Positions 1 through 6,336 of a stretch of DNA of 14,118 nucleotides are shown piece by piece. The stretch is from Alphaproteobacteria bacterium. Its GTDB lineage: Bacteria > Pseudomonadota > Alphaproteobacteria > JAEULC01. Under the pieces are notes generated by a model. The model was not told the origin of the DNA and made no database searches. It worked only from the letters and a program-made list of their open reading frames with translations. The DNA is taken from contig JADZDN010000388.1 in NCBI GenBank assembly GCA_020851015.1, positions 1 to 14,118 on the forward strand, in the 5' to 3' direction. How positions within the stretch are numbered: position 1 is the first letter of the stretch; each line of letters starts with the position of its first letter. A program made the position numbers and the translations under genes.

Positions 1-649
1 CGATCTCGACCTCGGAATAGCCGTTCCGGCGCTTCATGTCGTAGTAGTACTTGATGAACAGGCGGTTGAAGAGCGTGTCGGCGCTGGTCAGCTTCTCGAT
101 CAGGATCAGGCAGCCGCGATCGTTCATGCCGCGCACGATGTCGGCGACCATGCGGTCGCGGTAGAGCGGGCGCACGAACTGCAGCGTCAGCAGCAGCAGC
201 GTGACCGAGGCATTCTCGACGATCTGGCCCTTGTGCAGGTCGGCGTTGACCAGCTCGTAGGCGCGGCCCATGCCGGCGGCTTCCATCTTGGCCCGGGCCT
301 TGGCCAGCATGTCGTCGGAATTGTCGACGCCGACGAAGCGCACGCCCGGATCGACCGGCCCGTCCAGCGCCATCAGCGTCGTGCCGGTGGCGCAGCCCAG
401 GTCGTAGAGATTGGTGCCCGGCACCGCGAAGTCGGCCGCGATCTCGGTCGTCATCCGCTGCATCTCGCCGTAGAACGGAACCGAGCGGCTGACCATGTCG
501 TCGAAGACCTGGGCCGTCTGCTTGTTGAACTTGAAGTCGGTCTGCGGCTTCTGCTCCGCGAACACGCGGTCGCGCAGCTCGGCCGGCGCCTCCGCCGTGC
601 GCGGCGCCGTGCGGTTGCGGTCGGTCGGAATTTTCACGGGGTCCGACAT
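1..649 (-). CDS. cmoA: CmoA-like carboxy-S-adenosyl-L-methionine synthase (3' end off window)
   Basis: In characterised members, CmoA converts SAM and prephenate to carboxy-SAM, which CmoB uses to make cmo5U at tRNA wobble position 34. The 216 visible residues have a Rossmann methyltransferase fold: motif [10 protein letters not shown] (82-90), the acidic strand [10 protein letters not shown] (107-116) and LTLQF (154-158). The segments [18 protein letters not shown] (41-58) and [13 protein letters not shown] (204-216) match the E. coli CmoA pattern closely, which separates it from generic methyltransferases. The N-terminus is about 21 residues longer than E. coli CmoA. The ATG at 649 is preceded by GGAG at 658-661, 8 nt upstream. 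The C-terminal 30 or so residues, including the downstream Arg thought to contact the carboxylate, lie outside the window. No cmoB is visible. The family call is firm; the exact reaction is inferred. Confidence 0.85.
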   Translation of the reverse strand, partial: MSDPVKIPTDRNRTAPRTAEAPAELRDRVFAEQKPQTDFKFNKQTAQVFDDMVSRSVPFYGEMQRMTTEIAADFAVPGTNLYDLGCATGTTLMALDGPVDPGVRFVGVDNSDDMLAKARAKMEAAGMGRAYELVNADLHKGQIVENASVTLLLLTLQFVRPLYRDRMVADIVRGMNDRGCLILIEKLTSADTLFNRLFIKYYYDMKRRNGYSEVEI

Positions 650-693
650 CGGCAGAACTCCGCTAGGGCAAGTAGGTTGGGGATCTTGCCGGC

Positions 694-721
694 ACTATAT
701 CCACGGATGCCCAAAATACAA
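694..721 (-). promoter_or_regulatory. candidate promoter for cmoA
   Basis: On the minus strand, TTGTAT (716-721) and TATAGT (694-699) are separated by 16 nt. The -10 matches the sigma-70 consensus at five of six positions; the -35 matches only at TTG. Transcription would begin about 40 nt upstream of the cmoA start codon. Inferred from sequence pattern alone. Confidence 0.35.
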
Positions 722-834
722 TCCGACACTGGCCGAAGAGCGCTACCGCGCGTTCTCCGGAATGGGCGAAATCAGGGAAAAACGAAATAGAAATGAGCGG
801 ACAACGGCGTGTTCTTCTGAAGGAATAATCATTA

Positions 835-877
835 TATAATAATAGGTTACCTATAGCATATTTCGCTTGACGCGAAA
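835..877 (+). promoter_or_regulatory. AT-rich promoter and palindromic operator candidates upstream of fic
   Basis: An exact TATAAT lies at 835-840 within a strongly AT-rich stretch (about 822-860), but no good -35 is visible 16-18 nt upstream. Immediately after it is a perfect inverted repeat ATAGGT-T-ACCTAT (842-854), which would overlap the transcription start expected from that -10. A second inverted repeat, TTTCGC-TTGAC-GCGAAA, occupies 861-877. The placement is what an operator for a repressor of fic would look like. The inverted repeats are visible; the regulatory role is inferred. Confidence 0.4.
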
Positions 878-902
878 ATAAGCCAAGAACAAAGTTGATT
901 CG

Positions 903-2105
903 ATGACGATTCCCTATGCGCTCCCGGAGCAATGGCTGCGTTACGACGCGGCGGCGTTGGTCGCGGAACTCGCGGAGGGCAAGGGAGCTGTCCTGGCGCT
1001 TGCGGCGATTCCCTTCCAGCGCGCCTGGGCGGATGCCATGCAGGCGATCGAGTTGAAGCGCGAGATCGCCGGCACCTCGCGGATTGAGGGTGCCGAGTTC
1101 ACGGAACGCGAACTGGACGAAGCGCTCGCCGGCCGCACGCCGCAGGACCAGTTGACCCGCTCGCAGCGTCAGGCGCGGTCGGCCAGCGAGGCCTATCGAT
1201 GGATTGCGCAAGTGCCTCCCGGTCGGCCGGTCGACGCGGCGCTTATCCGCGAGGTGCACCGGCGCATTGTCACGGGATGCGACGACGATCTTTGCCCGCC
1301 GGGCGAACTGCGCGGGCAAGACCAGAATGTCGTCTTTGGCCGGCCCCGCCATCGCGGTGTGGACGGGGGCGCGCGCTGCGTCCAGGCGTTCGACCGGCTA
1401 TGCGCGGCGTTGGGCAACGAGTTTCGGGCGCACGATCCGTTGATCCAGGCCCTGGCGCTTCACTACCACCTCGGCGCGATGCATCCGTTCCTCGACGGCA
1501 ATGGGCGGACTGCCCGCGCGCTGAAGGCGCTGCTGCTGCGCCGCGCGCAACTCAAGGACACGCTTTTTATCGCGATGTCCAACTACTACTACGACGAAAA
1601 GGACCGCTACCTCGCGGCGCTGAGCGATGCGCGCGATCGCGGGCATGACCTGACCCCGTTCCTGAAATTCGGCCTCGCCGGCATCGCGTTCCAGTGCAAG
1701 CGACTCTTGCGCGAGGTTGGCACCCATGTTGCGAAGAGCCTGTTCCGCGACGTGATGGCGCGGATGTATGCGCGACTGAAATCGACTCGTAAACGTGCCC
1801 TAGCCAAACGCCAAGTCGCAATCTTAAGTCATTTGCTTGATGCAACCGGCCCAATCGAGCTTGAAGTTCTCTATGCATCCATGCGGCAAGAATACGAGTC
1901 GCTGAAAGCGCCGGAAAGCGCATTCGCGTATGACCTTGGATTTCTGGATGGTTTCACTGCGATTAGCACCGAGCGGGTTGGTACCGCACGGATGATCTCC
2001 GTACGTCTGGAATGGGCGACAGAGATAACGGAGACATCGTTCTACGAGCGCTTAAGCAGCTTGCCGGAGGCGAAAACAAAGCAGCTTTTCTACCCTCGTC
2101 GCTGA
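903..2105 (+). CDS. Class II Fic family protein (putative AMP-transferase)
   Basis: Fic proteins usually transfer AMP from ATP to a Ser, Thr or Tyr of a target protein. The catalytic loop HPFLDGNGRTAR (194-205) carries the general-base His194, the anion-binding residues and Arg202/Arg205. An N-terminal TSRIEG (58-63) fits the inhibitory motif (S/T)xxxE(G/N), so Glu62 should hold the enzyme off, as in class II Fic proteins, and no separate antitoxin gene is needed. Residues about 5-90 look like the Fic N-terminal domain. Residues about 290-370 look like a C-terminal winged-helix-type domain, less certainly. The ATG at 903 has no clear Shine-Dalgarno, but the next in-frame ATG (codon 45) would cut into the N-terminal domain ahead of the inhibitory motif. 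The 3' third is visibly less GC-rich than its neighbours. The gene ends 5 bp from the convergent pyrD stop. The target protein is unknown. Confidence 0.9.
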   Translation: MTIPYALPEQWLRYDAAALVAELAEGKGAVLALAAIPFQRAWADAMQAIELKREIAGTSRIEGAEFTERELDEALAGRTPQDQLTRSQRQARSASEAYRWIAQVPPGRPVDAALIREVHRRIVTGCDDDLCPPGELRGQDQNVVFGRPRHRGVDGGARCVQAFDRLCAALGNEFRAHDPLIQALALHYHLGAMHPFLDGNGRTARALKALLLRRAQLKDTLFIAMSNYYYDEKDRYLAALSDARDRGHDLTPFLKFGLAGIAFQCKRLLREVGTHVAKSLFRDVMARMYARLKSTRKRALAKRQVAILSHLLDATGPIELEVLYASMRQEYESLKAPESAFAYDLGFLDGFTAISTERVGTARMISVRLEWATEITETSFYERLSSLPEAKTKQLFYPRR

Positions 2106-2110
2106 CGCGC

Positions 2111-3181
2111 TTACGCCGTTTGGCCCTGGGTCGCCTTGTGGCCGTGATCGGCGCCGACGGCCTGGGCCAAGTCGTCGAAACCGTCGCGGCGCAGGAGATA
2201 GGCCAGCTCGGCCTTGATCCGGTGCACCAGCATCGGGCCGTGATAGACCAGCGCGGTATAGAGCTGGATCAGCGTGGCGCCGGCGCGGATCGCGGCATAG
2301 GCGTCGGCGCCCGATTCGATGCCGCCGACGGCGACGAGGGTAAGCCGGCCCGCCGCCATGCGGAAGACCTCGGCCAGCAGGCGGCGCGACATCTCCTTGA
2401 CCGGCGGGCCGCTCAGGCCGCCGCGCTCGCCCTGATGCGCGCCGCGGAGCGTCGCCGGGCGGGTCGCGGTGGTGTTGGCGATGACCATGCCATCGACGCG
2501 ATGCGCCAGCGCCAGGCTCACGATGTCGCTCTTCTCGGCATCGGTCAGGTCCGGCGATACCTTGAGCGCCATCGGCGTCTTTCCGCGCACGGCGGCCAGC
2601 CGGGTCAGCAGATCGTCCAGCGGCTCGCGGCGCTGGAACATCTTGCCGTTGGCGGTATTGGGGCAGGACACGTCGATCACCAGCAACTCGACCAGCGGCG
2701 CCAGGCGGCGGGCCAGGATGACGAAATCCTCGGCCGGGTCGGCGCTGCTGGTATTGCTGGCCAGGTTCGCGGCCACGAACTGGCCGTCGCCGGCGTGGCG
2801 CTCCAGCCGCCGGGCGAAGACCTCGAGCCCGTCGTTGTTGAAGCCCATGCGGTTGATCAGCGCGCGGTCCTCGACCAGGCGGAACAGGCGCGGGCGCTTG
2901 TTGCCGGGCTGCGGCAGCGGCGTGACGCCGCCTACCTCGGCGAAGCCGAAGCCCAGCGCGGGCATGCGGGCGAAGACGCGGGCGTTCTTGTCGAACCCGG
3001 CGGCCAGGCCGACCGGATTGGCCAACGCGCGGCCGAAGGCCTGGATGCGCAGGATCGGATCGCTGCCGCGCAGGGGCGACGGTACCAGCCCATGCTCCAG
3101 CGCGGTCAGCGCCAAGCGGTGCGCGGTCTCCGCAGGCAGCCGGCAGAGCAGCGGAAACAGACGGGCATACCAGTCGCTCAC
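2111..3181 (-). CDS. pyrD: Dihydroorotate dehydrogenase (quinone), class 2 architecture
   Basis: Oxidises dihydroorotate to orotate in de novo pyrimidine synthesis, with FMN as cofactor and quinone as acceptor at the inner membrane. I chose the GTG at 3181 (product 356 aa) because it gives the usual class 2 N-terminal amphipathic segment (SDWYARLFPLLCRLPAETAH) and lies just after the PilZ stop; an upstream TTG at 3220 would overlap PilZ. Class 2 landmarks, numbered from this GTG: AAGFDKN (60-66), PLPQPGNKRPRLFRL (88-102), NRMGFNNDG (110-118), GGLSG (254-258) and VGGIESG (285-291). Oddity: the active-site loop reads DVSCPNT (170-176), with Cys173 where class 2 enzymes have Ser in SSPN, and the following PGLR is replaced by ANGK. 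No Shine-Dalgarno is seen, so translation may be coupled to PilZ. Confidence 0.93.
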   Translation of the reverse strand: MSDWYARLFPLLCRLPAETAHRLALTALEHGLVPSPLRGSDPILRIQAFGRALANPVGLAAGFDKNARVFARMPALGFGFAEVGGVTPLPQPGNKRPRLFRLVEDRALINRMGFNNDGLEVFARRLERHAGDGQFVAANLASNTSSADPAEDFVILARRLAPLVELLVIDVSCPNTANGKMFQRREPLDDLLTRLAAVRGKTPMALKVSPDLTDAEKSDIVSLALAHRVDGMVIANTTATRPATLRGAHQGERGGLSGPPVKEMSRRLLAEVFRMAAGRLTLVAVGGIESGADAYAAIRAGATLIQLYTALVYHGPMLVHRIKAELAYLLRRDGFDDLAQAVGADHGHKATQGQTA

Positions 3182-3194
3182 AACGAAAGCAGGA

Positions 3195-3572
3195 TTACGC
3201 TTCCGCGGGGGCCGGCACAAGCGGGCGCGACCGCTCGAACGCGCGCAGCGGGGCCGACATCAGCCGCTCGATGTCGCGGAAAGCCTGGGGGGTCAGCCCG
3301 TCGAAGGCGACGGCGAAGTCCTGGGCATTGCGCACCACCGTCGCCTGCAACCGGATCCAGCTTCCGCCGGGAGACTCGAGCTCGACCGGAATCATGTTGC
3401 CGAGGCCAACGCCGGGCAGCGGGCCGACGGCGGCGAATCCGCCCATGCTGATGTCCTTGGTAACCGCCTTGAGGCGGCGCGGGCCGGCGAAAATCTGGCA
3501 CGCCATGGCCCGGCGCTTGTCGCGCCGCCGGTTCGGCCGTAGATAGCCGACGATCCTGTCACCCCGGGCCAT
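3195..3572 (-). CDS. PilZ domain protein (putative c-di-GMP receptor)
   Basis: A 125-residue single-domain PilZ protein. The two c-di-GMP-contacting elements are present: an arginine cluster RRRDKRR (15-21) containing RxxxR, and DISMGG (40-45) fitting DxSxxG. A beta-barrel-like segment (RLQATVVRNAQDFAVAFDG) and a terminal helix follow. It has no signal peptide or membrane segment, so it is likely cytoplasmic. The ATG at 3572 has an AGGAGG Shine-Dalgarno at 3578-3583, 5 nt away. pyrD begins 13 bp downstream on the same strand, so the two genes probably share a transcript. The gene is divergent from the ABM-BLUF-RraA unit. The ligand prediction follows from the motifs; the output is unknown. 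Confidence 0.88.
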   Translation of the reverse strand: MARGDRIVGYLRPNRRRDKRRAMACQIFAGPRRLKAVTKDISMGGFAAVGPLPGVGLGNMIPVELESPGGSWIRLQATVVRNAQDFAVAFDGLTPQAFRDIERLMSAPLRAFERSRPLVPAPAEA

Positions 3573-3699
3573 CCTGGCCTCCTGGTTCTAGCCGATAAGT
3601 AGAAAGCATTTTATATAATTTAGCTCTAAATGAAAGATTAATTTGGCCTAGCTCGCTGACGGGGTCGCGCCTAGACGGCAGTAGGAGGGAAAACCAGGG
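3573..3699. promoter_or_regulatory. Divergent intergenic region between PilZ and ABM genes
   Basis: This 127-bp spacer contains an AT-rich block (about 3599-3642), unlike the GC-rich genes beside it. It holds TATAAT (3614-3619, plus strand), the minus-strand TATAAA (3610-3615) and a perfect 14-bp inverted repeat ATTTAG-CT-CTAAAT (3618-3631) overlapping the plus-strand hexamer. Convincing -35 partners were not found in either direction, so exact promoters are not assigned. A regulator bound at the inverted repeat could affect both divergent units; this is inference. Confidence 0.4.
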
Positions 3700-4026
3700 A
3701 TGATCGCGGTAATCTTCGAATTCTGGCCAAAGGAGGGTCAGGTCGCACGTTATCTCGACGTGGCTGCCGAGATGCGCCGGGTGGTCGAGAAGATCGACGG
3801 CTTCATTTCCGTCGAGCGCTTCGAAAGCATCTACGAGAAGGGCAAATACGTTTCCTTGTCTTTCTGGCGCGACGAGGCGGCGGTGAGGGCATGGCGCGAA
3901 CAGCTCGACCATCGCGCCGCGCAGGACCTGGGCCGGGCGGAAATTTTCGCCCGCTATCGCCTGCGCGTGGCCGCGGTGCTGCGCGACTACGGTCACGACG
4001 ACCGGGCCCAGGCGCCAAGCCGGTGA
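3700..4026 (+). CDS. Antibiotic biosynthesis monooxygenase (ABM) domain protein
   Basis: A 108-residue dimeric alpha+beta barrel protein of the ABM/HmoA-like superfamily, whose members include cofactor-free monooxygenases and IsdG-type haem oxygenases. Recognisable elements are the N-terminal strand MIAVIFEFWPKEG, GFISVERFES (34-43), KYVSLSFWRDEAAVRAWR (49-66) and His71. The IsdG catalytic Asn near residue 7 is absent (Phe6-Glu7 there), so haem degradation is not supported. AGGAGG at 3683-3688 precedes the ATG at 3700. The TGA overlaps the Shine-Dalgarno of the next gene (BLUF, 9 bp on), indicating co-transcription and probable translational coupling. The substrate is unknown. Confidence 0.8.
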   Translation: MIAVIFEFWPKEGQVARYLDVAAEMRRVVEKIDGFISVERFESIYEKGKYVSLSFWRDEAAVRAWREQLDHRAAQDLGRAEIFARYRLRVAAVLRDYGHDDRAQAPSR

Positions 4027-4035
4027 GGAGTTGGG

Positions 4036-4518
4036 ATGTCGAACGGTGAATCCGGTACGAACGACAACGGGAAGCCCGCCGGCGGTCCGGCCGGGGTTCT
4101 TGTGTCAGCGGTCTATGTCACCTCGGCGATCAAGCCCTTTGGCCGGCAGGAGCTGCTCGAGCTGCTGCGGCATGCGCGCCGCAACAACGAGGCCGCCGGC
4201 ATCACCGGCATGCTGCTCTATCGCTCGGGCAACTTCATCCAGGCGATCGAAGGACCGGCGGAAGCGGTCGACAGGCTGCTGGACCGCATCGCCCTCGATC
4301 CCCGTCACGCGGGCATGATTCAGGTAGTGCGGCAGCCGATCACGCGGCGCGAATTCGCCGCCTGGTCGATGGCGTTCGACGACATCTCGAACCGCGACCT
4401 TGCGGGCGAGCCCGGATTCAGCGACTTCCTGCGCCGCCTGGAAGACGGCACCGCGTCCAGCGACGACGCCGGCATCGCGATGACCATGCTGCGGCGGTTC
4501 GGCCAAACCAATCGCTAG
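4036..4518 (+). CDS. BLUF domain blue-light photoreceptor (short, stand-alone)
   Basis: BLUF domains bind FAD noncovalently and respond to blue light by rearranging a hydrogen-bond network around the flavin. All key positions are present with the spacing of AppA: Tyr27, Asn51, Gln69, Trp110 and Met112 align with AppA Tyr21, Asn45, Gln63, Trp104 and Met106 at a constant offset of six. Hallmark stretches are RRNNEAAGITGMLLY (48-62), GNFIQAIEG (65-73) and FAAWSMAF (107-114). A polar 20-residue leader precedes the domain and about 45 residues follow it; no EAL, GGDEF or other output domain is fused, so signalling must go through a partner. GAGGAG (4025-4030) overlaps the previous gene's TGA and lies 5 nt before the ATG. 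Flanked by ABM and RraA-like genes on the same strand. Confidence 0.93.
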   Translation: MSNGESGTNDNGKPAGGPAGVLVSAVYVTSAIKPFGRQELLELLRHARRNNEAAGITGMLLYRSGNFIQAIEGPAEAVDRLLDRIALDPRHAGMIQVVRQPITRREFAAWSMAFDDISNRDLAGEPGFSDFLRRLEDGTASSDDAGIAMTMLRRFGQTNR

Positions 4519-4539
4519 ACCGGTATCGAGGGGAAACGG

Positions 4540-5241
4540 ATGATCGAGGAAGCGCCTGTCTTGACGGTCCGCGCGGACTTCCCGCGCCCCGCGCCCGAGG
4601 TGATCGCGAAGCTGAAGGGTGTGCCGGTGGGCTATCTGGTCGACTGCATGGATGGAACCGGGGCGCTCGACTGGCGCATCAAGGCGCTGCCGGAGGCCTG
4701 CATCCTCGGCCCGGCGCCGATGATCCTGGGTCCTGCCGTCACTTGCTTCTGCGGGCCGGCGGACAACCTGGCGGTGTTCGGCGCGCTGGCGATCGCCAAG
4801 CCCGGCGACGTGGTCGTCGCGGCGACCGAGGGGCATACGGGCTGCGCCATCCTCGGTGATCTGCTGCTGGGCATGGCGCGCAACGCGGGCGCCGCGGGGC
4901 TGGTCACGGATGGGCTGGTGCGCGACGTGGCTGGAATCCTGGAGGTGGGCTTGCCGGTCTACGCGCGCGGCGTCAGCCCGAACTCGCCGGCCCGCAGCGG
5001 ACCGGGGACGGCCGGCATGCCGATCGTGATCGGCGGCCGCCGCGTCGAGCCCGGGGACATCGTCGCCGCCGACCGCGACGGGGTGGTGATCGTACCGCGC
5101 GCCGACGCCGAGCGCGTCGCGGCGAAGCTCGCCGACGTCAAGCAGGCCGAGGCGGGATTGCTGGCGAAGGTCAGGGGCGGCCTCGCGGGTCCCGATCACA
5201 TCCGCGCGCTGCTCGCTTCACCGCGCACGCGCCGGGTCTAG
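4540..5241 (+). CDS. RraA / HMG-CHA aldolase family protein
   Basis: The family includes 4-hydroxy-4-methyl-2-oxoglutarate/4-carboxy-4-hydroxy-2-oxoadipate aldolase of protocatechuate and gallate catabolism, and the RNase E inhibitor RraA. The 233 residues carry GDLLLGMARNAGAAGLVTDG (106-125) followed by LVRD (126-129). Arg128-Asp129 and upstream Asp107 keep the spacing of the Arg-Asp metal/substrate pair and Asp of characterised aldolases, so an aldolase-like divalent-metal enzyme is more likely than a pure RNase inhibitor. PVYARGVSP (139-147) and GGRRVEPGDIVAADRDGVVIVP (165-186) are also family-typical. GAGGGGAA sits just upstream of the ATG. It starts 21 bp after the BLUF stop and is probably the last gene of that unit, since a hairpin follows. 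The substrate is not determinable here. Confidence 0.85.
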   Translation: MIEEAPVLTVRADFPRPAPEVIAKLKGVPVGYLVDCMDGTGALDWRIKALPEACILGPAPMILGPAVTCFCGPADNLAVFGALAIAKPGDVVVAATEGHTGCAILGDLLLGMARNAGAAGLVTDGLVRDVAGILEVGLPVYARGVSPNSPARSGPGTAGMPIVIGGRRVEPGDIVAADRDGVVIVPRADAERVAAKLADVKQAEAGLLAKVRGGLAGPDHIRALLASPRTRRV

Positions 5242-5245
5242 GGGC

Positions 5246-5280
5246 GGGAGCGCGGGCGGGAACTGGCCGCCCGCGCTCCC
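5246..5280. terminator. Hairpin between convergent rraA-like and PRC-barrel genes
   Basis: A perfect 14-bp stem, GGGAGCGCGGGCGG (5246-5259) with its complement at 5267-5280, encloses a 7-nt loop. It starts 4 bp after the rraA-like stop and ends 14 bp before the PRC-barrel stop. Neither strand has a U-tract after the stem, so it may act as a weak bidirectional terminator or as 3'-end protection. Confidence 0.65.
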
Positions 5281-5294
5281 CTCGCCGCCGCGGA

Positions 5295-5672
5295 TCAGTA
5301 CCAGTACGGCGCGACGCCGTAATAGTCGTGGACCTTCTTGCCCCAGTTGCGGTCCGCGTAGTTGGGCAGGTCTTCGGTTTCGTAGTTCGGCGCGCCCGTC
5401 AAGGTCTGCTTGTCCAGGTTGACGACATAGCCGCCCTTGTTCGTGTCGTATTTCAGCAGGCTCCACGGCATCGGATGATAGCGCTCGCCGATCCCTAGAA
5501 AGCCGCCGAACGACATCACGGCATAGGCGACCTTGCCGGACAGCTTGTCGATCATGACGTTGTCGATTTCGCCCAAATGCTCGCCGGCCGGATTGTAGAC
5601 CTCGGTGCCTTCCACCTTGTCGGCCGCAATCAGCGTGTTCGACTCGCTATTGGCGAGAGTCTGCTGAATCAT
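5295..5672 (-). CDS. PRC-barrel domain protein
   Basis: A 125-residue protein consisting essentially of one PRC-barrel: LIAADKVEGTEVYNPAGEHLGEIDNVMIDKLSGKV (about 14-48) followed by YAVMSFGGFLGIGERYHPMPW (about 49-69) and KYDTNKGGYVV. Free-standing PRC-barrel proteins are common in Alphaproteobacteria and mostly uncharacterised, with suggested roles in stress or RNA metabolism. I chose the ATG at 5672 because AGGAGGAG lies 8 nt upstream (5681-5688); an upstream in-frame start would add 27 residues unrelated to the fold. No signal peptide or membrane segment. The C-terminus is Tyr-rich and Trp-rich (VHDYYGVAPYWY). It appears monocistronic and convergent with the rraA-like gene. Confidence 0.85.
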   Translation of the reverse strand: MIQQTLANSESNTLIAADKVEGTEVYNPAGEHLGEIDNVMIDKLSGKVAYAVMSFGGFLGIGERYHPMPWSLLKYDTNKGGYVVNLDKQTLTGAPNYETEDLPNYADRNWGKKVHDYYGVAPYWY

Positions 5673-5721
5673 GGTGTGTGCTCCTCCTGGCGCGGTCGGC
5701 CCGCGCAGGATTGCGCAAGCC

Positions 5722-5743
5722 CCACGGGCGAAAAACGCCGTGG
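5722..5743 (-). other. Small hairpin with A/T5 loop between hspQ and PRC-barrel genes
   Basis: CCACGGGCG (5722-5730), AAAAA, then CGCCGTGG (5736-5743) form a stem with one bulged base; on the minus strand the loop is TTTTT. It lies downstream of hspQ and upstream of the PRC-barrel gene, both on the minus strand. It could be a partial terminator for hspQ, but the T-run is in the loop rather than after the stem, so support is weak. A second GC stem, CCGGC-CGCGA-GCCGG, is at 5758-5772. Confidence 0.3.
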
Positions 5744-5802
5744 CACTCGGCAAGGTTCCGGCCGCGAGCCGGCCGGGATGTTGGACGGGAGTGCCGGGCG
5801 GG

Positions 5803-6180
5803 CTAGTTGAAGAGCTTCTGGATGGTCTGCGGCCGCGGGCGATAGCAGCCTTCGACGATCTGTTCGCCGAAGATCTGCGCGATCATCGGATGCTTGATCG
5901 GCCCGCCCTCGGCGTCCGGCAGCAGATTCTGCTCGCTGACATAGGCTTCGTAGGGGCCTTTCTCGTTCTCGGCATAGAGATGATAGAAAGGCTGGTCCTT
6001 GCGGGGCCGCATCGCGGCGGGAATCGCGTTGTACCACTCGTCGGTGTTGTTGAAGACCGGATCCACGTCGTAGACCACGCCGCGGAACGGATAGAAGCGA
6101 TGCTTTACGATATGGCCGATGCCGTACTTGGCGGTCCGGGGCACGACACTTCCGGGTTCCTGCGCCTGGCTTTTCAGCAT
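5803..6180 (-). CDS. hspQ: Heat shock protein HspQ (hemimethylated-DNA-binding/YccV family)
   Basis: In enterobacteria HspQ promotes turnover of mutant DnaA and acts as an adaptor or enhancer of Lon. The family core is clear: AKYGIGHIVKHRFYPFRGVVYDVDPVF (17-43), then NNTDEWY and MRPRKDQPFYHLYAENEKGPYEAYVSEQNLLPD. This is the longer alphaproteobacterial form with the inserted NNTDEWYNAIPAAMRPRKDQ segment and a C-terminal HPMIAQIFGE extension. The product is 125 aa. The ATG at 6180 has GGAGG at 6185-6189, 4 nt away. It lies 59 bp downstream of tRNA-Thr on the same strand, so it may receive read-through from the tRNA promoter. Confidence 0.9.
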   Translation of the reverse strand: MLKSQAQEPGSVVPRTAKYGIGHIVKHRFYPFRGVVYDVDPVFNNTDEWYNAIPAAMRPRKDQPFYHLYAENEKGPYEAYVSEQNLLPDAEGGPIKHPMIAQIFGEQIVEGCYRPRPQTIQKLFN

Positions 6181-6239
6181 GCTGCCTCCGTCCCTCGCGA
6201 CGACCGCCCTAGCGATTTCATCCTGTCCTGGCGCCGCAA

Positions 6240-6315
6240 TGGTGCCGGCGGCAGGAGTTGAACCCGCGACCTACCGCTTACAAGGCGGTTGCTCTACCAA
6301 CTGAGCTACGCCGGC
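6240..6315 (-). tRNA. tRNA-Thr (anticodon UGU)
   Basis: A 76-nt gene folds as a complete cloverleaf on the minus strand. The acceptor stem GCCGGCG pairs with CGCCGGC. The D arm is GCTC-AGTTGGTA-GAGC, and the anticodon stem ACCGC/GCGGT holds loop CTTGTAA with anticodon TGT (reads ACA). The T stem GCGGG/CCTGC contains one G-U pair, with loop TTCAACT. Discriminator A73 is followed by an encoded CCA (6240-6242). Confidence 0.96.
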
Positions 6316-6336
6316 GCCAGCGGTCTTGCGAATTTC

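Noticed and set aside
3182..3220. Upstream TTG start for pyrD
   Set aside because: It adds 13 basic residues, overlaps the PilZ 3' end and has no ribosome-binding site; the GTG at 3181 gives the usual class 2 N-terminus.
2012..3451. Long plus-strand open frame (479 codons) across pyrD and PilZ
   Set aside because: It is antisense to two well-recognised genes, with low-complexity Arg/Ala/Gln/Gly-rich translation typical of GC-rich shadow frames.
3700..4026. ABM protein as an IsdG-type haem oxygenase partner of the haem operon
   Set aside because: The catalytic Asn near residue 7 is missing, the Trp-His spacing differs from IsdG, and the gene is in a separate unit 3 kb from the haem operon.
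4105..5199. Minus-strand frame of 364 codons opposite the BLUF and RraA-like genes
   Set aside because: Shadow of two genes with intact active-site motifs and good ribosome-binding sites.
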